Assembly (NCBI GenBank): GCA_033439795.1
Contig: JAUTDP010000013.1
Span: 1,240,001-1,304,000, forward strand
Length of the DNA: 64,000 nt
Direction of reading: 5' to 3'
DNA from: Sordaria brevicollis
Taxonomy: Eukaryota > Ascomycota > Sordariomycetes > Sordariales > Sordariaceae
Both the position numbers and the translations under genes were made by a program. Below the pieces are notes generated by a model that did not search any database, was not told the DNA's origin, and saw only the letters and a list, made by a program, of their open reading frames with translations. This document shows, in pieces, positions 50,352-62,752 of this stretch (its first letter is position 1; each line of letters starts with the position of its first letter).

Positions 50352-53300
50352 TTAGAGATATATAAAGTCGAAATTTATAATAGTCGAAATAGGCGTAGGT
50401 ATACGGTTGCGCTTAGGGCGAAAGGGGGTAATGATATTACTATTATTATCGTAATAGATAATATAGCGATTACTATATTAATAAAAACGACGGTTAGTAA
50501 GCGGGGTAGTAGAATTAAATATATTTTTAACGCGACCTTTACCCTTATTTTTGATCCTACGGCCATATAGTAAATAAAAATCCTAATCTTCCTCGTTATC
50601 CTCTTCTCCCTCGTCCTCTTCCTTAATCTTATTATAATTAACGGAAATTTAATATTACTTTTAACTACCGGAGGTATAACTAGACTATTAAAACTCATAA
50701 CGCAAGTTAGATAATTGCGATAAACGCGGCTATAACGAACGCGATTATAATAAGCGCGACTATGACTATAATGAACGGGATCTGGCCAATTCTATTTCTA
50801 AACGTATAATTTTCTATTATATCTTTCGAATAATATTATTATCCTGGTTTAAAGTATTACTATAATTGTAATTACGGCGTTAATAGAGGGTTAGTGAAGG
50901 CTATAGTTATTATTAAATATTCTCGACAATAGGAGAAAATTAACGATTATTATAGGGATTGGTAAAATTACTACTATAATTAGAATTACTATAATTAGAA
51001 TTATAACGATTAAAACTATAACGACTAGAACCGCTACTATTAACCGCTATATTTTTAATTATATTAAATAGAGTAGGCTATTATTTACTTATATTAGGAT
51101 AAATATTAGGTCGGATAGGGGGCGCCTTTTTACTAATAATTAAATATTAATTAAATATTATACTAATTTGAGCAACCTTCTTCGGCTTCTTCTTAATAAC
51201 CTCTAAGGGCTTTATATTAAATTGGTTCTTATTAATATATTTAAATTTTAAGTAGAATCCTAAATTATCGAATATCTTATTATATTTAATATATAAAGTC
51301 TCGTCTTTAACCTAATCCTACTTCGGAATACCTTTATTCATCTCAATCTCTAACTACAAAATCCTAATACATAAACTACCGAAATTAATAATAATAATCT
51401 TAATATAAAAGAAGGCGGCGCCCGACTTATTATTAAATATCGAGAAATAATCGATATATAATATAATATATAAGAAATTCTAGGTAAAGAATTGGTAATT
51501 AATCTAAGGCTCGATAAATTATCGAAATTACTCTTAATTATTCTTATTATCTATATTAAAGTTCATCAAACCGGGGTTATTAATAATTATACTTCTAAAC
51601 TATAATAGTAATTTCCTTATAAGAAACTCTTATTTATAACCTTTAGTAATAGTTAATAAATAATTACGTAACTCCCTAAATCGCCGCGAACGCAATTCAA
51701 TATTAGGAACCGCCATCTTAATAACCTAGCTAGTAAACTAATTAATATAATATAAGAAGGTATATTAACGAATCTCTCAATTAATCTCATTCTAAACTTC
51801 GTCGGGCTCGCTTACGGAACGAAGGGCAATAATAGGGGTCTCGCCAATTAGGGTATTAAAGACTATTCCAAATAAATCGTCCTCTTTACTCAATATATTT
51901 ATACGAAGTATACTATTTTCGGCTAAACTCTATAAATTAGTACGAATAGGTTTTAAAAAGTAATATAATACGGCTATTTCTAATAAAATATTAGGATTTC
52001 GAAGACGTATACGTCGTTTGCGCCTCTAACTCTCAGTTTTACGTAGGGCGGGCGTAATTAGATTATTGGAAGTACTAGTAGAAGTTGGGCCAAAAGTACT
52101 ATTAATAATAGGGGTAATAATTTTAGTAGTCTTAGCGGGCTTAGGGGTCTTCGTTTTAGGAGCCGCCTTAGTCTTAATAAGCCGGGTACCGATATCGCTA
52201 AGACTATTATTAGAATTATTATACTTAAGAAGACCGCGAAACGGCTTATGAGATTATATATAGTTTATAAAACTAAAGAATTCTTCTTCGTTACTAAAAT
52301 AGGTTTAACCTATACCAAAATTACTCTAATCGTTATTAGTTTAATCGTTATCGCCTTAATTATTTTCGACGTATTAATTAGTCGTAATTGCCTTCTACTA
52401 TTCCTCCGCAATTTTTTGAATAATAATATATATTTCCTCCTCCCGAACCGCCCTTTCCTTTAGGGTAATCGATAAAATAAAATTAAATTCAAAGTCGGAG
52501 GGAATCTAGATAATACCCACATCGGCACTAGAACTAATAGGAAGAATAGTAGAAATAGTAGTATCGGCGAATTTTTATTTTATTTTAATAATATCTTATT
52601 AATTCTAACGTTAATATTATTATTACAATTATAATTAAAATTAAAATTAATCGGTATTTAATTATTCGTAAAAAGGGTCGTTATTTTATCCATTTCGAAT
52701 ATTAATAGGATTAAATATATTATAGAAAGCGTTATAACGAATAGGCTAATTGAATAATAATATAATACAACTAAACCGGTTAATATTAATAGAATTTTAG
52801 GTGAATCCCTATTATAAAGGATCGGTAGATTAGGATCTAATATTAAGAGGACGATATATAACCTTTTAATTCGTAGGGAGAATTTAATAATAATTACCAT
52901 TAAGTAAATATTCTATAATACGACCCTAAAAATAATATATTAATATAATATAATAATAAAAAAAATAACGGATTTGGAAAAAGAATATACTAACGGATCG
53001 GTGAACGTAGGGTATAATATTAAGGGTTAATTACTTATACCCGTATCTATACCCATACCTATTAGAATAAAGGGTATAATAAAAAAATTAAATTAATTAA
53101 TACTATATATAATTCCTATAATAGGCTAGGTAAATATACGCTAGGCAATACCAGATTTAGCCAATAAATTAATAGGTTTGAATTTTAGGGAAATTGAATA
53201 AGCATTATTATTACTATTACTACCCAGAATATCGTAATTTTAATAATTCGATTTATCGTCAAATTTAACTTTTTTAATAAATTAGGGTATAAAATACTCT

Positions 53301-53480
53301 AAACTACTAATCTCGGTCGTATAAATCTTTTTACCCAATCCCTTAAATTAACTACGAGAACGATTATTAGGAATACCGCTAGGCGGATCCGCCGTAACCC
53401 CTTTACATTTAAGACCTATAACCTAAATACAATTAATATACGATTCAAATACGATAATAAATAATAGAAAGAAAACTTAT
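50352..53480 (-). pseudogene. Unknown second protein of the 16.9-kb DNA transposon
   Basis: A minus-strand frame (codons aligned to the stop at 50354-50352) continues from about 52600 to 50352, some 745 codons, without a frameshift. All stops seen are TAA or TAG, as from CAA and CAG. Order: 'SADVGII' and 'IPSDFEFNFILSITLKERAV', a coiled, charged part, 'EEEFFSFINYI', a Pro/Thr/Lys linker ('KTKAAPKTKTPKPAKTT'), a basic patch ('RRKRRIRLRNP'), a core with 'MAVPNIELRSRRFRELRNYL', a Ser/Asn/Tyr-rich tail, an acidic block ('EEDEGEEDNEED') and a basic C-terminus. A further coherent stretch, 53460-53100 ('LKCKGVTADPPSGIPNNRSR'), may be an upstream exon. It is transcribed divergently from the transposase. 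I recognise no family; it looks like a nucleic-acid-binding accessory protein. Confidence 0.6.
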
Positions 53481-55014
53481 AATTAATATAATTTAAAATT
53501 ACTAATTAAATACAATTTTTAATATAAATACTTTAAACTTCGTATCGACGAGGATCGATATAAGGTAAGCGTTAATCGATTAATTAAAATTATTATTAAT
53601 TAAAAAGGGAAGAAGAAAATTTTAATAGGGGGAAGAGGGCAATAAATATTCGAAGGATTAATAAGGTAGGGTATAGCGATTAGTTCTACCGCGTTCTAAA
53701 TTATATTAATACTCGTTAATAAATAAAAAGTTTATAATTATAAACGGGAAATTAGAAATGGAAAGGCGGGATGGCTGGTAAATAGTATTGGGTTTATTAG
53801 TAAATAGCGATATTAATAATAATATTAATAAATAAAATGGATCGTAAAAGTCGATATAGGGCATTAACGCGATTCTATAACGGGTAAACCGTAATTTTAG
53901 TAGGGATTAAATTAATTACGGCCAATAGGAAGATTACTATACCTAATTCCTAATAGGGGGGGTAGGGTATATACCTCTTATATAAGCGAATTTAACGTTA
54001 CTGTAGTATTAAGTAAATTCTATTTCGACGACCGACGCTTAAATTACGAAGGCAATAATTAAATAGAATATTATTACTTACTTCGGTTCGAATCTTTATC
54101 TTATTCATTCGTAAGCGGTAAAGTAAATAAATATAGCATTCTAGCTACCCTTTTTAGTAGGGTTTAGTTTTATATAAAGATTTATATCCGTTTAGTCAAT
54201 TATATTAACGAAGAGAGGAATTTCCTATAGAATTAAAAGATGAAAAAATTAATGAAAGGATAATATTTAGAAATATTTAATTGTAAATAATAAAATTAAT
54301 TGAAGGAGGAGAATTTAATAAAATTTGATTATAAAAATGAAAATTATTATAAGAGGGAGAATTTGTTAAAGAAGGAAGTTAGTGTAAAGGGGAGAGTTTA
54401 TTAAAGATAAAAGAAGGAGGAGATTTAATAATATAAATAATTATTATAATTAATTATTATCCTATTTATTTAATAAGGGTAGATAGCTCTTATTATACTT
54501 AAAATAATATTTCTTATTATCCTTAGATTAAATGAAATATATTCGTATACTTCGATTTAGAAACGAATAATTAAATTTCCAATCGAATCGAAATATTATA
54601 ATAAAATGAAATAAATAAACCAGAATTGTAATTTATATCGATAAGATTTTAAATTAAAAACTAAATAAAATAGATAAATTAAATTATAATTCGCATTAAG
54701 AATTTTCTAAACGATTTTTATTTTTGGTCTAATATATTCATTTAAGAGTGGGAGGTTAACTTATAATCTAATAATATTTATTATATATTTTCCATATATA
54801 TATATACCCGTTATCTATTCACTATATAATAAGGTACATATTAATTTAATTGTAAAACAATAATGTTAATTTAATTCTTAAATTAAATACCTCCTTCGCG
54901 ACTAAATCTTTCCTCTTTTAACTAAATAACGCTCCCCCCCCCTCTACTTCCTCTATATTTAACTAAACATCTTTCTATTTTTTTACTAGATATTACATCC
55001 TTCTTTGCTATTGG
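53481..55014. promoter_or_regulatory. Divergent intergenic region, less RIP-altered, no gene seen
   Basis: This lies between the divergently read unknown gene and transposase. From about 54180 CpA and TpG become more frequent than elsewhere in the element. Purine-rich stretches recur ('gaaggaggagaattta' at 54302, 'gaaggaggagatttaat' at 54413), then a run of C at 54933-54941. A shared promoter region is likely from the layout, but no specific promoter element can be assigned. Confidence 0.45.

Positions 55015-55051
<37 letters not shown>
55015..55051. repeat. (ATA)n microsatellite in the transposase leader
   Basis: About 12 units. It is the short counterpart of the (ATT)n tract at 7637-7839 in the inverted second copy of this leader. 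Confidence 0.95.
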
Positions 55052-55053
<2 letters not shown>

Positions 55054-55299
55054 TTTAGACTAAGACCCAGTCGATATGCCTAGAAAGAAAACCGGGCTAG
55101 CGGTCGCTACGCCTAGGTATTCTTCCCGATATATTTAACCTATCGTAAGAGTCGGGTATAGTCGCCGCGCCCCTAAATAACGACTAGCGACCGCGGGGGG
55201 TCCTAGTTTAGAAGTTAACTAAATTTTCAATTAATAATAATAATAATTAAACTAAGACTAATATAATTAACCTCTAGTACCCCCGGTATTATATAGCGA

Positions 55300-58200
55300 C
55301 CTTTAAAATAACAATAATAATAATAATATTTTAATAGAGGATGATTAAGAGGATATTAAAGATAATAATAACGATTAAATTGAATAAAGTAAATTAATTC
55401 TAAATTATCGATTAGATAAATATTATAATTAATTTAAAATAAAGCGTTATCGACTAAAATATCCTATTTATAAGTAGGGTAGCGGACTTTAATTTCGATA
55501 ATTTCAACGATAATATATTTCTACCCAGATTCGACGAAGACTAATTGTAATTCGATTTAAAATATAGTAAGCGTAATTTTAATTATTAAAAATTAGAGGT
55601 TATACCTTTTGAAAATACTTTTATCGATAATTGGGTTGCCGAATAAATTGAAATTACTATTATACCTTAGCCGGGACCCTATATCGCGGTAATTACCCTA
55701 TAAATCTCTACCGTACCCGGTTGTATTATAGATAATTCGATTTTAATATACTATTATTACGACAAATATACTAACCTACTAAATTTTTATATACAATTCG
55801 GTTTTTTCTCCTATATAAAGCGTATAATAATAATAGAATATTCAATTATATTATAAATGTTATAATTATTACGTAACCGAAATGGAAGATTTATACCCGA
55901 TATTATATTTATATTAAAATAAATTAGAATATTTAAAGATAATGTTAAAAAACGGCTGCCTCTTCTAAATATACGAATGGTTAAGGTTCTATTAGAAATT
56001 TCGAAAATAAAAATAGAATCGGTTAATTGTAAGAGATAGGCAGCGGTAGTATTAAAGAAGGTATAATAATAATAATACTAATAATTAATAGTAGAGGACG
56101 ACTCGGATATAGAAGATAACGATTAGGAGTATTTAAATATAGTACCTTTATTTATATATTTTATAAACCTAAAATCTCTATTCGAAACCTTTTTAAATTT
56201 TAATATTGTATAAAAGATATATAAAGGTATAATTTACTTCGTTAATAACCCGATAGAGTTATATAATATATTATATTAATCGAATTTAATACGTACAACG
56301 TTTAGCGAATATATTTATTTTATAATATCTTCAAATTTAAATAATATTAGTAAGGCTATTTTTCTATTAAATTTTATATATTTCCGATATATAAATTATC
56401 GTAATTATTATTATAATTTAAACGACGACGACCCTGATTATATATTTTATATCGGTAAAATTAAAATAGTAAGCAAGAATTACACTAAGGACTATATATA
56501 TAAACCCGGTGAGGTAATACTAATTATTAACGAATATTTCGATATTAAATAAATTAAGAAAATATTTCCTAAATATAATCTTTATTTTTAATTTAAATTA
56601 AATATAAAATTTTTACTAAGGGAGTTCATTATACGCTTCGATAAAGAATATTAAATTCCGTAGGAATATATATATAAGATTATAAATATTAATATTAATT
56701 ATTTCGACGGTAATACCTTTAATAACCCTAATCTACTTATTAAAGCGGGTAAACGACTATTTAAATATAATATTCGATTAAAATTACCGTTAAATAGGTT
56801 TTTCGTTGTACGAAATATACTAAAAAGCGATAAAGATTCTAAAGAAGAATAGAAAGTCCAAATTCTACCCTTAATATTTACTCTACTAATTAAAGCCCAA
56901 TTTAAAATTAAAATATTTAACCGGGACTACTTTGAGAATTAAGATTAATTATATAACCGATTTAACGTATTAAATTATTTAATATTTATATTTATTAATA
57001 GTTTTAGTATTTATCGCAATACTTTTTATTTAATTATAAGGATATACTAATCACTAATAGGCCTTCCCTTTGGCAATAGACTTCGAAATACGAATATTTT
57101 CCCTATCGTTCTGGGTCCTTATACTTTAAACTTCGAATCTATTATCGAAGCCATTAACTATCTTATATTATTAGACTAGGGTATAATAATAGAGATCAAA
57201 AGTATTCCTATATTAATATCTATTTTTACTATATATTATACCGGGGATATACCGTAATAAAACAAAAATACTAATACTATCGGTCCGTCTAGTTATAAAT
57301 TCTACCGTTTCTATTATATCGGTCTAAACTATATTGTTAATAAATAAAATATTTTAAAAGAATATAATACCGTAGACATATAATAGTATTATTTCCAATA
57401 TATATAGATAAAATACGAAATAAATTATAATTTAATAACCTAAAAGGATAAGAATAAATACAATACCCAATGGGGAATATCGAAAAATCGACTTACGTTA
57501 TTAAATTTAACCCCAACTCTTAATATTATACGAACCCGACCACCAAATCCAATATATTCAAAATTCAAAAGCATTATATAGTATACCTATAAAATACTTC
57601 TGGATATTTTCCTAAAACCGAACGCTCGAATAGAATATAATCGAATACTTCGATTATAGCTATTTCCGCCCGGATAGGATTTACTACATTCCCTACTTTT
57701 ATATCTTAAGAATTATAATTTATTAGAATATACCCGCTAGTCTATCGTTATACCGCCTATATTATAAATATAGCTCCGTCGCGACTATATCGATAACTAT
57801 ATATAAGATGTATAAGAATCGGTAATAAAAATACCATTTCCAAATAAATACGAAAGAGAACGTTTCTTAAAATATATTATAGGTAGCGACCTAATAAAAG
57901 AATAATTACTTTCTATACTAATTAAAGCAATTTCAGTTATAGCACGCAGTAACTCCGTTCTTATAAATACTTATAATACCCAATTATATATAAAAATTTA
58001 GATTAATATATCTTAAATATACGTCGCTAATATAAACGGATGTACGATATTATAATAAAAGCCGTAACTAAGAATTTACGTAATTAAGAAAAGGTTGGGT
58101 TTAGTAATAGAGCTAGGGCATTATAACTGCCGTCGGAAGTATTATTTATATAATCTTTAAAACGGTTATCTATAATAGTAGAAATCGTAAAGGAGGTAAT

Positions 58201-60880
58201 ACTCGATAGTAACGAAGACGAAGATATAATAGATAATAAGGATAAATAAATCGAAGAAATAATAAATGCTATAAAATTATCACTTCCTAAAAGGGCTAAA
58301 AAATATATTATTAAAGCTCTTCAATTAAATATATATTTAGGTATTTATTATAATTAAATTTATAAAGAATATAGTTTTCCTAATTTATTAAATATATTAA
58401 CGGAGGAGAAATATTATAAATAAATCCCGTTATATATATAGAATTTTAGTATATTTAACGTATACCTTAAAGCGCCCACTATACGTAACCTATATAAAAA
58501 AAATCGGGTATACAAAAAGCGGGCTGTAAGCGCTAGTAAGGCCAATAAGAATATAGATATTAATAATTAGCGATAAACGATTTAAAAAAACGGTAGAAAG
58601 AACTAACGGTAAGGAAATTGAACGCTAGATCCTTAAATACGAACGTATTATTTATACTATCCGATTCGTCCTCTTTAACGCCTTTATATTATCCGACCCT
58701 ATTTTAACCAGCTAATTACAACGATTAATTAGGGAATTAAATAAACTTTTCGAAGCCCTATTTGGTAACGAAGATAAATTCCGCTTTAATATCGAATTTT
58801 TATTATTAGTTAATAAAGATATAGAATTCGAAATCCCCTAAGTAATTAGCGAAATATATATTCGACCGTTAATTACTAGCAAGTTTAAAGAGGATATAAG
58901 TAAAGTTTATTACCCTGCTTGCGATTGGTTATACCAAAATCGAGACTTTATAATAATATTTATTAAAGAAAGAAAACGATAGTATACTTTACTATTAAGT
59001 TTGAAATAAATATTAAATTCATTTAGACGGCTATTATATAATATATATAAACGAGATTATAATATTAGCTTTATTGCGACTTTCGGCCCCGGTATTATGT
59101 AGTATAGTAAATATATTTTATTTTTTAATAAGTAAATTTATATTAAATTACCCTTTATTTATTACCCTTTATATTTATTACCCCGAATCCCGAATATATT
59201 GATAAATAAATTTGCAATTAGAGCGAGTTATTAAGGATACGTATTCTATTAATAACTATATATATTACGGTTGTAAACTTATTTTATATATAAGTTATAA
59301 AATTACCGTAATATATAGTTTCCTATTTCTAATTCTCCGCGTTTCCCCCCTCCTTCCCCCTACCCCCTTATATAAGTATATAAATATAAATATACGATTT
59401 TAGGAGTTTAGGGCTTTATATAGAATATTTTTGGGTATTCTGGGTGGTTAAATATAATAGTAATTACCGGATTTAGTAATTATAATACCGAAGGTGCGGC
59501 TTTAAGACGAGTTTTGGCGGTACTAATAGTAAAAACGATATATTTAATATCGATATTAATATTTCTATACGGTTTTAAACTAGTGGGGTATAATTTAAAT
59601 ATCGATATATTGGATAGTATTTTATAATATTGCTAAAATATATCGAAGGCGTATGCCCGCGTTATTGAGAGTTAAAATTGCGAAGGTTATCGATATTAAT
59701 ATGTTGGAAGGATATTAAAAATTTAAGTAGTATAAAACCCGGTATTTTAGCGCCTCTTAATTATTATTCTTCAACGTAATATAATATTATATTAAAATTA
59801 TTAGGATTAATACTTCCCCTTTTAATGTATCGAATTTAAAAGTTAATATATTTACGTATTTATACGCTATGCTATAAAAACGATTCGAAATCGTTAATTT
59901 AATAGTTATAAAGAGTAATTACGATAAGTATAATTAGTAGTATCCTATATAATTATATTATATATTACCCGTACTATATTAAAGTTTTTATTAACCTTTA
60001 AATTTTATAAAACGCTCTGGCGTTACCGGTTTAACTTTAGCGACTATATTTATTATTATATCGATAATAATATTACGGGTATAGTACGTATTAATTATAT
60101 CTTCGTTTACGATTAATAATAGATTGGTAAACGTAGAATCTTCTTTACGCTAATAAAATTTCAGCTTCTTAACGAGAAATACCCTACTTTCGATTTTACC
60201 TAGTTTAATAATATTAGCGAGCCTTTAATTATTGGTCTTCTAGTAATTATAATTAATAGAATTTATATCGTTGATATTTCTAAGCTTTACGAGCGTAGAA
60301 GATATTATACCCTATTATAGGTTTGGGTGGATTGGGATATTATTTAGCTGTAATAATATATAGTAAATAATATTAACGGTATTAATTAATATTTATTAAC
60401 CTGTTTTTTACTATTGTTTATCCGTATTTTAACTAATGTGGTTATTTGTAATTGGGAATTGTCATTATCGTAATTACTCTATATCGTAAATATAATAATT
60501 ATTACAATATATCGAAGAATATAGGTTAACGATTCTAATATAATATATCCGTTTAATAGAACTTATACTTTAACCTATATATAACGCCTATATTTACCAC
60601 CATTTGGACTCAACCGCATAGACCGCTTAGATTAGATATATTACGCCTACACTAGACTTGGAATCTAATAATATATTTAATATTACGAATATCGACCTAT
60701 TTAGACCTTTTTTATTATTTATCTAATTGGATACAATAATATACGGATTATTTACTATAGTCTATTAAAGTGATGTTAATATTGAATTTATTACTTACCC
60801 CGGATATATTCCTTTTTATTCATTATATTATTGGTTACGTTTATTCTTTGCACTACTCTCTTACGAATATTTAATAAGCT
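55300..60880 (+). pseudogene. Transposase of the 16.9-kb DNA transposon, RIP-inactivated
   Basis: One frame runs from about 55490 to 58190, a second from about 58190 to 59100, and the first phase returns from 59484 to about 60870, so two introns or frameshifts are implied. Stops are almost all TAA/TAG. Recognisable blocks: 'GLPFGNRLRNTNIFPIVLGP' (57060-57119), 'YYTGDIP' then Asn-rich sequence (57231-57270), 'GISKNRLTLLNLTPTLNII' (about 57475), 'LRRDYIDNYI' (57780) and 'GIYYN' with 'KEYSFPNLLNILTEEKYYK' (58340-58415). These follow the layout of large ascomycete transposases annotated as Plavaka/Tnp2-like or KDZ, recalled rather than searched. The C-terminal part has 'LIIGLLVIIINRIYIVDISK' (60222-60281). 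DDE residues are not assigned. A copy of the leader and start lies at 6935-7636. Confidence 0.66.
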
Positions 60881-60986
60881 AATTAATAATTTAGCATTAT
60901 AACCAAGATTGTATCGCATCCGGGTTATACGCCGGGTATACAGCGCCGGGTGTAGGGCTGGATGGATTGGCGCCGGGGTATAGAGC

Positions 60987-61150
60987 CCGGGTAGGCGGTA
61001 ACTTAGGTCGGTAGCGAGGTAGACCGTATAGAGCCCGGGTGGGCGGTAAATTGGCGGCAGCGAGGTAGACCGTGCGTAGGTTGGCGGGCGGTAACTTAGG
61101 CCGGTAGTAAAGTGGATTGTACGTAGGCTAGCGGCGGTAACTTAGGCGGT
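60987..61150. repeat. GC-rich tandem repeat of about 50 bp in the right subterminal region
   Basis: About three and a half imperfect units built on 'gcccgggtaggcggtaac', 'gcgaggtagaccgt' and 'ggcggtaacttaggc' lie just before the right end of the DNA transposon. CpG and TpG are kept, so this is a GC island in AT-rich DNA. It may be a transposase or host-protein binding array. Confidence 0.72.
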
Positions 61151-61379
61151 AATCGATAATTAATAATAGTAGGTAGAAAATATAAGAGCGATTAACCCGT
61201 ACTTTCCTTTTTATTTTTTTTATACCGTAAGAAATTTTCTGGCTAAGGTAGGGCCTATATAGGCGACCTACTATACCTATAGGTAGCCCAATCCGTTACC
61301 AGCTATACCCCGACGTGTATATAGGCTGTAGGTTGTAGGCCCTTACCCCTAGACCCTCTACTCCTATTCTAACCCTAAT

Positions 61380-61526
61380 GGTTATAGCGGAAGTAACGGT
61401 TGTAGAACGGTTGAGATGATAAAACCGTTATATAACTAGAACCAAGCAAAAAAACCGTTGAAAAAAAATATACCGTAATATAACCGTTATACAACGGTAA
61501 TAAGGCTCCCTATATCGACCGCTAAG
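61380..61526 (-). repeat. Right terminal and subterminal repeats of the DNA transposon
   Basis: Read on the minus strand from 61526: 'cttagcggtcgatataggga', then several 'accgt'/'acggt' motifs. This mirrors 44642-44800. The inverted repeat is imperfect, about 22-24 bp with mismatches. Confidence 0.7.
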
Positions 61527-62752
61527 AATGTATAATATTAATTACGAATTAACGCTAAGCGAACTAATTATTATTAATAGGAACGGGACCGGTAGGACGA
61601 ATAGTTAGCGAATTAATTTCTATCGGAGAATTACTACGGGAAAATATACGAATACCGCTACTATTCGGGGGAATTCTACTATTACCGTTGCGAAATAAAT
61701 TATTATTATTATTATAGGGTAAATTACTATTATTATTATAGGGGATATTATTTAAAGGAATATAACCGCTAATTAAATTATCCTTATTAAAAAAAAGGAA
61801 TTCGTAATAACTTTTTTAAAAATAATTATTAATTAATTATTTTTTATAACGAATAAATTATTTTAGGGTATTAGTAAAGCCGTCGTTAATAAGGCGAAAG
61901 TGAATCGCGCCGGTAAATTCTTTAACGATAATATAAAAGCGGATAAAATAATTGTAGAATTTACGGCTAATTAGGTTTTTATTAACGATATTCTTTTAAA
62001 AAATATTATAGAAATTGTAAAAGCCGCGAAGTATATCGATTATATAACGCGAAACCGCTAAAATATATTAAATAATTTAATTAAATTTATTTAAAGACGA
62101 ATTAAAATAGGAAATATTAATAATATAAAAAATAGTAATTTATTTAAATAATTAGGGATATAATAAATCGATTTAACGACGGCCTCTATATAAATATTAT
62201 AATTCGGGACGGTTAAGAAGGAGAAAAAGGCTTTAGTTAATTAGAAAATATAAACGAAATATAAAGGAATATAAATATAATTTCGGAAAAATTAACGCAA
62301 AGATAAAACGTAGTAGAAGGAAAATTTACCCTTTTTCTAGTATATAAAAGAATTTATTATTAATAAAGCGTTTAGTAATATATTCGAAATTAATTTTAAT
62401 ATCGGTATTAATTATATTAAATATAAGGGTCGGCGAAAGAGGGTAAAAGGGAAATGAATTTTCGTCTTCATTTTCGTCGGAAATTTCTATTATTTTATAA
62501 AGCGCCTCAACGCATTTCTAACGAAGAGTAGCTATTTCGAATCGATTATTATTATTAAAGGAAGGAAAAGCCTAAAAAAACCTAGGGGGATAAGGGGTTT
62601 TTATATTTGGGGGAAGGAAATCTTTATATTAATATAAATTATAGTAAAAATATAATTGTAATAGGGGGAGGAAGAGGATAGAAAGAATAAAGGAAAATTT
62701 AACGGGTAGGAAATTTAAAAATAATTAAAAGGGTAAATAGGCGGGGGAATAA
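61527..62752 (+). mobile_element. LINE copy B, 3' segment after the DNA transposon
   Basis: This aligns in direct orientation with about 614-1840 of copy E, covering the rest of ORF2 and part of the 3' UTR. It breaks off at 62752 ('gcgggggaat'), about 300 bp before the family terminus, where LINE copy D begins. Confidence 0.85.

Larger units (their letters stand above)
44642..61526 (+). mobile_element. 16.9-kb TIR DNA transposon (CACTA/Plavaka- or KDZ-like)
   Basis: LINE copy B is split exactly between 'aaatatattaa(c)' and '(aat)gtataatatta', a joint that is continuous in copy E at about 611-630. The insert starts 'cttacc' and ends 'gctaag', followed inward on both sides by 'tatagggaccc'/'tatagggagcc' in inverted orientation. 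Target duplication is 2-3 bp (aa, or aac/aat after RIP). Both ends carry many 'aaccgt'/'acggtt' subterminal motifs. It carries a long transposase frame (plus), a divergent unknown frame (minus) and several tandem repeats. The short duplication favours CACTA/Plavaka (CMC), while the size also fits KDZ. 44801-45579, 46682-47094 and 49716-50162 show no gene that I can support. Confidence 0.75.
35897..62752 (+). mobile_element. LINE copy B, near full length, interrupted twice
   Basis: A plus-sense LINE in three pieces: 35897-37337, 40051-44641 and 61527-62752. Joining them gives the same order as the uninterrupted parts of copies A and E. The first interruption is a LINE copy of opposite sense (37338-40050), the second the 16.9-kb DNA transposon (44642-61526). 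At its 3' side it is cut by LINE copy D at 62753, before its own terminus. It keeps the RT box FADD, so it is slightly less damaged than copy A, but stops are frequent. Confidence 0.83.

Noticed and set aside
52066..52251. Hydrophobic 61-codon plus-strand frame resembling membrane segments
   Set aside because: Antisense of the Pro/Thr/Lys linker of the unknown minus-strand protein; the hydrophobicity is an artefact of reading the reverse strand.
60987..61150. CRISPR-like array
   Set aside because: Units are contiguous imperfect tandem repeats without unique spacers, in a eukaryotic transposon.
44642..61526. Starship-type giant element
   Set aside because: No DUF3435 tyrosine recombinase is recognisable at an end, while inverted termini and a CMC/KDZ-like transposase are present.
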